From positions 7,874,001 through 7,938,000 of the forward strand of contig CP053155.1 of the NCBI GenBank assembly GCA_014607495.2: a DNA stretch of 64,000 nt, written 5' to 3'. Below are positions 57,650 through 64,000 of this stretch, one piece after another; positions within the stretch are counted from its first letter, which is position 1; every line of letters starts with the position of its first letter. The position numbers and the translations under genes are program-made. This DNA comes from Carposina sasakii (taxonomy: Eukaryota > Arthropoda > Insecta > Lepidoptera > Carposinidae). The notes below the pieces were generated by a model, which worked only from the letters and a program-made list of their open reading frames with translations, did not search any database and had not been told where the DNA came from.

Positions 57650-59500
57650 AGTATCAATTTGTTCTGTCATATTGTTAATTTAACTCGACTGGATCTATAG
57701 ACAAGTACAGTCATGTGGGATAAGATGTATACCTATAATTGTTTTTTATTGTTGTTATACATTGAACCATAATGCAAGAGCAAAAGTAGGTACATTTGTG
57801 TATACATATTATTGTTCATGACTGTACTAGATCAATTTGTAGGTACACACTGTGTATTTAGGTAAAGTCATCATGACTTTCTTCAATAGCGGTTATATAA
57901 TATATATTGAACACGTGATAATGATCGGGATAAAATGAAAACTAAGATTTTTAAGACTACTATCCATGTGATGGTACTTTGTTTTGTATGAAAATATACT
58001 TAGCCGCTGCTCCTCTTTTACACCTTCTCTATGGGCATAATACTGAACACAAATATCGCAAAGACATCCCCTTCTCTCTAATTTTAATACCAGATGGCGC
58101 GTGGTTTATAATCTGATGTAGAAAGATATAGCCAACAAAGGCGATGTCGTTAAGAGACTTAATAAAATCACTAATTTGTACTAACTGATATCACATTGTC
58201 TGCTACTTTCCAAAACAAAGGAGTTAGAGAGAGGGGAGAACTAGACGGACTAGTATTTAATATCTATTTCAAAATGCCTATGGTTTGTAATTATAGTACA
58301 GAATGAACAACCCGAATAGTTGATGAAATAAGTACCAATAGGCCATTGAGTCAGGCGATGGAATCTAGTGTGTAAAAATTTGAACTTGTTTTTGTGTTTG
58401 CAAGATGGTTCTAGTTTTGCAACAGATCATTGTTATTAAGTTAGGTACCTATATTATTAACATTATTGTACATACAATGCAGCAACAAAGTTTTTACCAT
58501 TAATAATTTTTACTATCATAACATACTTATGTATAAGACTGTCTATCATAATAATGTATGTAGGTACCCAAGTACTTAAATAGTATCAGAAAGTTGTAGA
58601 ATATAGGTTAAGTACCATATTTTTAATTTACTTTGTAACCTACAATATTGTACTACTTACTTCACCCTTAAATAATTATTATCGTATATTAATATAGTCT
58701 AATTTCTAAGTCATACCGCGAGCTATAGGTACTTACCTTGTTATTCGTATAGCACACCTATAAAGTTAGTAAACAACTTTATTATGATCATACCTAGCTG
58801 CATCGTGATTACGTATACTATACCTAGCACTCGAGACTATATGGAATTTGGTTAAAATTTGTTGCCTGCACCAATATGTCACCGGCCTCCATAGCTGTAT
58901 GCTGAGTAGTGGGTGCTGTACAACTCTTATAAATAATTTGAATAGAGATCCGTGAACGATCGAAATTTGCTAAGCTTGTTGGGTTCGCTTTCCTTTTAAT
59001 ACCAGCTATTACACAATATACAAAGGTTTTTTTATAATTAAATAGATAAATAATATATGTAGGTACTTTTACTGTGTGTAATTAACAAATAAACTCTACG
59101 TAGATACTTTTTCTAGTGATGCTGTAAATAGTTGTAAATAAAGACTGTATTTCATAAACATATCCGACTTTCTTAAAATAAAGTTTCAGAATGTAAGTGA
59201 CATATTATAAAGAAATTTGCCTAGTATGATACATCTTCTTTACATGCTTCTTTAGTATTTAATGCATAAAATACATTGGGGTCGCGCGACGGAACTTTGC
59301 AGGGGAACTGCGCACCACGCGGCTAACTTCCCACCACGCGGCTAACTTCCCACATTTTTTGTATGCAGTAACACTGATAATGTAGTCCTACATATACTTA
59401 GTAACTACCTAGCGCCATCATTCAAAAGAACTATTTGATGAAACGTGCTCAACCTGCTACAGCTTTCGTTGGTACTATTCACTACTTTTATTTATAGACG
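57650..59500. other. Downstream of ENT; no gene seen
   Basis: AT-rich. Contains the MITE fragment 57984-58033 (AATATACTTAGCCGCTGCTC) and, at 59318-59352, a tandem CCACCACGCGGCTAACTTCC. A polyadenylation-like AATAAA occurs near 59145. Confidence 0.5.
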
Positions 59501-59527
59501 GTGTGGTTTGCACATAAGATAATCAGA

Positions 59528-59632
59528 GGGGTAAGCACGAACCTCTCGATCGTCCAACTGTCAAATCACATAGATTTTGCTAGCGAGTCGCTAGCGTTAC
59601 GCCACGTAAAAAGGTTCGTGCTTACCCCGCAG
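59528..59632. mobile_element. Small inverted-repeat element (GGGGTAAGCACGAACC)
   Basis: The ends are perfect 16-bp inverted repeats. GCTAGCGAGTCGCTAGC inside is itself palindromic. It is related to 51606-51770. Confidence 0.65.
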
Positions 59633-59693
59633 ACGTCCTGTAAAGAAGGATGCCCATCGTCCATACATGTGATGACCTGTCATTCTACTTTTT

Positions 59694-60804
59694 AGGGTTC
59701 CGTACCTCAAAAGGAAAAAACGGAACCCTTATAGGATCACTTTGTTGTCCGTCTGTCCGTCCGTCCGTCCGTCTGTCAAGACCCTTTTTCTCAGGAACGC
59801 GTGGAGGTATGAAGCTGAAATTTATATCAATTACTCAGGTCTACTGTCCCTTGAAGCTGTGAAAAAATCAAACTTCTAAGCCAACGCAATCAAAAGATAC
59901 AGCCGTTTATGCCGCAAATTTTCGACACTTGCAAGGGAATCAAAACCTACAGGGTGCTTCCCGTGAACTCAGAATCTTGAAATTTGGTACGAAGCAACGT
60001 CTTATAGCATAGATAAAGGAAAAATTACGAAAACCATAAATTTTTAGTTACATCACATAATATTTTTTTTTTTAATAATTTTAAACTTACTACCCATTTC
60101 CTCATAAACGCGTAGAGGTATTAAATTGAAATTCATACCAAATACTCAGGTCTATAATACCTTTAAGCTGTAGCAAAATCAAACTTCTATGTCAACGCAA
60201 TCAAAAGAAACAGCAATTTAAGCTGCATATTTTGAAACTCGCAAGTACTCGCAAGGGAATCAAAACCTAAAGGGTACTTCCAGTCGACCTAGAATCTTGA
60301 AATTTGGCATGAAGCAACGTTTTATAGCACACATAAAGGAAAAATTCCGAAAACCTTAAATTTTTAGTTACATTACAAAATATATATTTTTAGGGTTCCG
60401 TACCTCGAAAGGTAAAAACTGAACCCTTATAGGATCACTTTGTTGTCCGTCCGTCTGTCTGTCAAGACCCTTTTTCTCAGGAACGCGTGGAAGTATAAAG
60501 CCGAAATTTATATCCCAATACGCAAGTCTAATGTCCCCGAGGAGCTGTAAAAAAATTAAACTTCTAAGCTAACGCAATCAAAAGATACAGCCGTTTATGC
60601 CGCAAATTTCCGCAAATTTTCGACTTTCACAAGGGAATCAAAACCTACAGGGTACTTCCCGTGAACTTAGAATCTTGAAATTTGGTACGAAGCAACGTCA
60701 TATAGCATAGATAAAGGAAAAATTGCGAAATCCGCAAATTTAAAACAGGTTTGTACGGAACCCTCGGTGCGCGAGTCCGACTCGCACTTGGCCGGTTTTT
60801 TTAT
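59694..60804 (+). repeat. Three head-to-tail copies of a ~330-400 bp repeat
   Basis: Copies at about 59694-60054, 60098-60375 and 60393-60804. Each has AATCAAAACCTA, GAATCTTGAAATTTGG and ATAAAGGAAAAATT. Copies 1 and 3 begin TAGGGTTCCGTACCTC with (GTCC)n; copy 3 ends GGTGCGCGAGTCCGACTCGC, a familiar lepidopteran repeat end, and a T-run. Non-coding. Confidence 0.8.
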
Positions 60805-60958
60805 TCGGCAATGTATATTAAATATGAGAGATGTATTATGATCTTGACTATTTCTTGAACCTATATTTTCAATTGGCTTCATTTGTAAGTCAGGAAAATA
60901 ATTTATAGCAAAATCAATAATTGAGGTTATGTAGCCAAGTAGGTATTGTCCGTTTCTA

Positions 60959-61562
60959 CATAGAATAGTTCCGATGAAGGATGGAGCTAGTTACTATGTG
61001 CATTACCACATTATCTGTGTCACTGCATACAAGAAATGATAGTTCCAAAATTAGGCACGGGAATTATTCTATGAAACGGACTATATATGGTGAAACGCAC
61101 AATGGCCAAGATGGATGATATATAGGTGGAATCCGTTGTTTGACAATTTTTTTCATTTTTGAGGATTTTCTCAACGTTTCCTTTTATTATCATTATCATG
61201 AATTCAGAAACCGTTTGCACTAAAGACAATGGCTGTATAGGCATATTTCCCTTTGGGATAAACCAAATAAAAATGGCACGGTTTGCAGCGGTCATGGGTT
61301 CGATTCCCACTCGTGTGAAGAATTTTTTCCATTTTCTTTATTAATAATTTTACAAATAAAAAATAACAAAAAAAGTACAGTCCTTTTCATGCGATAATTC
61401 CTGTGACTAATTTCGGAACTAACATTTTTGTGTCACAAAAAATGTGGGCATGCACATAGTAACTAGCGCCTTTTTTTATATTCACACACTACACAACACA
61501 TTAACCTAGTCCCACATTAAGATCCCTAAGGTCTTGTATCCTTCATCGGAACCATTCTATAA
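60959..61562. mobile_element. Fold-back element with nested inserts
   Basis: 60959-61085 (ATAGAATAGTTCCGATGAAG ... GAATTATTCTATGAAACGG) is inverted, with changes, at 61376-61562. Inside are a 3' fragment of the poly(A)-tailed retroposon (about 61150-61268) and a tRNA-like piece. 61485-61550 shares a segment with 13920-13975. Confidence 0.65.
61275..61316 (+). repeat. tRNA-like fragment (probable SINE remnant)
   Basis: CATGGGTTCGATTCCCACTC has a good RNA polymerase III B box (GGTTCGATTCC). There is no full cloverleaf upstream, so it is not called a tRNA gene. Confidence 0.4.
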
Positions 61563-61569
61563 AAGGGAC

Positions 61570-62800
61570 AATTTGAACATGAAGTTGACAATGCATTCCT
61601 TTATTGATACGTTCATAATGGCTGCGTTTGTAATGATTAAATTCAAGTAAAACATATCGAAACACAAAATATTTACTTTTTTTCTACATTGTAGTTTTTT
61701 ATTTTGATTTTCATTTCGTAATAAACAAAAAAATACGTATTTTTCTGAACATATCTCATCAATATACACGACAACATGTATTTTTCAATTTGATAGGTCA
61801 TGAATGGGCATTGTCCTTTACAACTACAGCACATCCCACATAAGTATAACAACACTCAGGCGCGGCCCATTATATACTCGTACATATGTACTTGTAATTT
61901 AGCAAAGGCAAATTATTAATCGTGCAACCTACCGACGATATGCATCACGTTTGTAAGCTACTCCAATGCGGTATCTTGTATAGGGTATCTGTGTAAAATG
62001 AACATTTTGTCAGCATCGCAATCGCACATATCTTTCCAATCCTAAACAAATTAACTATAAATTTTCGATTTGACTTCAATATATAGTCAGTAAAGCGACC
62101 ATGAAAATAAGCCCTTTGGTGTACCTATGTAAGTAGATTAGAAAATTTATGCTGAGTTTATTTTTGTAGCACTACTTGACTGTTCCTGTATTGTTAATGT
62201 AAGAAAGAATGGGTATGACTTAAATCATTGGACTGAGGTGAAAGCGAAATGTATGTTGATGATACATTTTAATATGCATTTTAATCTACGTAATTCATTC
62301 TGTTAAGTTTAACCATGAATATTCCAATAAAGGTAAATATACTAAGTACTTATTTAACTATAAGAAGTGTCGAGAGTACCAACTAAGTTAAAGCTTGTAA
62401 AAGTTGGCTGTTATTTTTTTAAATAAAATAGGTATCTACTGAGGTAATAAGTGTTTATATATTTGTCTACTTAATGGCTAAAGCAGAAACAGACTATGTA
62501 CTTAGAAATTTTCGTTTTATCCACCAAATCAAACTGATTTTGTTAGCAAAATAACTTTAACAAGGTCACAATCTAAGTACTTACCTAATCTATATTTTTA
62601 TCCCGAAAATAATAATTAGGAAATTGTTTACTTATTTATTTATCGTCATTTTAATTCTGGGCTTATTGTAATAATAGCGCGCAGATTTCATCATTCATTC
62701 AGACCTACACTACTAAGTTAATATTTATAACCACTAAGGACTAGATAACCATGTAGGACATTCCACAGTACTACCTCAATAATGAAATATTAGTAGTTAT
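61570..62800. other. Intergenic, nothing recognised
   Basis: AT-rich; no exon, RNA gene or clear repeat border seen. Confidence 0.5.
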
Positions 62801-62809
62801 ACTCGTAAC

Positions 62810-63125
62810 TAGTGGACGCCCGCGACTCCGTCCGCGTGGACTACAGAAAAAACAAAATGTCGAAATTATCTGGGATAAAAAGTAGCCTATATGTTAAGTG
62901 GGACCTGTCACAATATATTCCTGAAAACTGCATCGAAATCGGTTCAGCCGTTTCTGAGATTAGCGTGTACAAACGCACAGACAAACCAACAAACAGACAA
63001 AAATTCCAAAAATCATCGTATTGGGCCCTATTGCGTTGATAAAGGTCTCCTATAATATTTTTTCTCATATATCTTCCATGTACAGACAGCGATCCGTTAT
63101 ATTTTTATTATATGTATAGAAGATA
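62810..63125 (+). mobile_element. Non-LTR retrotransposon 3' end, copy 2
   Basis: Starts GTGGACGCCCGCGACTCCGT and closely matches 2354-2690 along its length, ending ATTATATGTATAGAAGATAG. Confidence 0.7.
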
Positions 63126-63151
63126 GATAGAAGATTAGCTTTAACTAGTAA

Positions 63152-63391
63152 CTGAAGTGACGGTGGGCGGGTCACATCCACGTCTGTCGTAGAACCGATG
63201 GACGGTGGAGTAAACGGGTTCTTGAATGGAGACCGCGCCTCGGCAAGCGTAGCGTTGGACGCCCTCCGGCCAGATGGACCGATGACTTAAAGAGGGCGGC
63301 TGGTAATGACTGCATGGCAAAAACGGGAGATCGATCCTTGTGGCGTGCTCTGGGGGAGGCCTACGTCCAGCAGTGGACTGCAATAGGCTGA
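63152..63391 (+). mobile_element. RTE-like 3' coding end
   Basis: Open translation WAGHIHVCRRTDGRWSKRVL, RPPARWTDDL, SLWRALGEAYVQQWTAIG then stop, followed by a (GAC)n tail. It is the C-terminus of an RTE-clade ORF2 without RT. Confidence 0.8.
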
Positions 63392-63404
63392 CGACGACGA
63401 CGAG

Positions 63405-64000
63405 TAACTAGTAGTAGTGGACAAGTTGCTAGGTCATCGCCTGGGAGATCGTCCCTAAATTCCTCAGTCGACTCTTATGACATGTACGGAAGATAAAACT
63501 GATGTATTCTAACCCCGCATCAGCGCAGGATGTAATTTGTCTAAACAAATACCTACTTATAATACTTATCTAACTTATTCTGAGTACATACCTACAGTAT
63601 CAAGACATTGGAGCTAACATGCACGTGACTACCACGATAATTAGGTACATCGTGCATCGTATCACAACGTCAGCCTAGAGGCCAGACTTTCGATGCTTTT
63701 TAGTCTGGTCCAGGGGCAAACTACATGGTGGCAAGTCGGCAAAATGCCACGTGCCCCAGCCGAAAGAGGCCCTCGGTCAAAGGAGAATCCAAATTCACAA
63801 CATATTACGGGGCATGTAATGAATTTGCCACAGGTCTCGAACAGTATAGTTACGCCAATGGATTGGTCCTTGCTCCTTAGCTTTTCTATAGCCTCTTACA
63901 CGACAATAAAATTTGTGACGTTAGTTGTTTTCCATTATAAATATAGAATATTATATAGGTACCTTATGTATGTCCCATTCTGCTCCACAGTTCTGCGTTT
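63405..64000. other. Right edge, nothing recognised
   Basis: No exon or element border that I can support. 63715-63790 is somewhat GC-rich (GTGCCCCAGCCGAAAGAGGC) and may be an old repeat. Confidence 0.4.

Noticed and set aside
61275..61316. Possible tRNA gene at a perfect B box
   Set aside because: The 5' half of a cloverleaf is missing; kept only as a tRNA-like SINE remnant.

Overview
This window looks like nuclear DNA from a moth or butterfly (Lepidoptera). It is AT-rich, its genes are split into small exons with long introns full of repeats, and several well-known lepidopteran interspersed repeats recur. Short arrays of the insect telomeric repeat TTAGG also occur inside it. Species cannot be named from the sequence. 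All exon models below were joined by hand from splice sites and reading frame. The PDCD5, TSEN34, SDR39U1, PNP, P450 and ENT models each keep one open frame from ATG to stop.

Layout: (1) 0.68-1.51 kb, minus strand: 5' end of an acid-lipase-type gene that runs off the left edge. (2) 3.4-4.3 kb, plus: PDCD5. (3) 4.4-8.0 kb: nested repeats, comprising two inverted MITE copies around a 129-bp tandem repeat, a long fold-back element and a broken RTE-type reverse transcriptase. (4) 8.25-10.93 kb, minus: TSEN34, a tRNA-splicing endonuclease subunit. (5) 11.1-14.7 kb: a cluster of copies of one poly(A)-tailed retroposon with target-site duplications. (6) 14.86-18.09 kb, plus: SDR39U1. (7) 21.65-31.2 kb, minus: purine nucleoside phosphorylase. 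(8) 31.7-37.8 kb: an inverted-repeat-rich island holding a 5'-truncated TRAS/SART-like (R1-clade) retrotransposon lying in interstitial telomeric repeats. (9) 38.4-50.0 kb, plus: a cytochrome P450 of the CYP2 clan. Its fifth intron carries a complete pogo-type DNA transposon whose transposase ends in a PHD-like finger. (10) 50.77-57.65 kb, plus: an ENT4-like equilibrative nucleoside transporter with degenerate copies of its seventh exon in the following intron. (11) 57.7-64.0 kb: repeats only.

The host genes are unrelated single-copy genes and do not form a functional cluster. PNP and the ENT transporter both touch nucleoside metabolism, but their proximity is probably chance. I see no CRISPR array, operon or bacterial-type system. 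The most unusual parts are the telomeric-repeat island, the pogo/PHD transposon, the pseudo-exon array in the ENT gene and the dense retroposon cluster.
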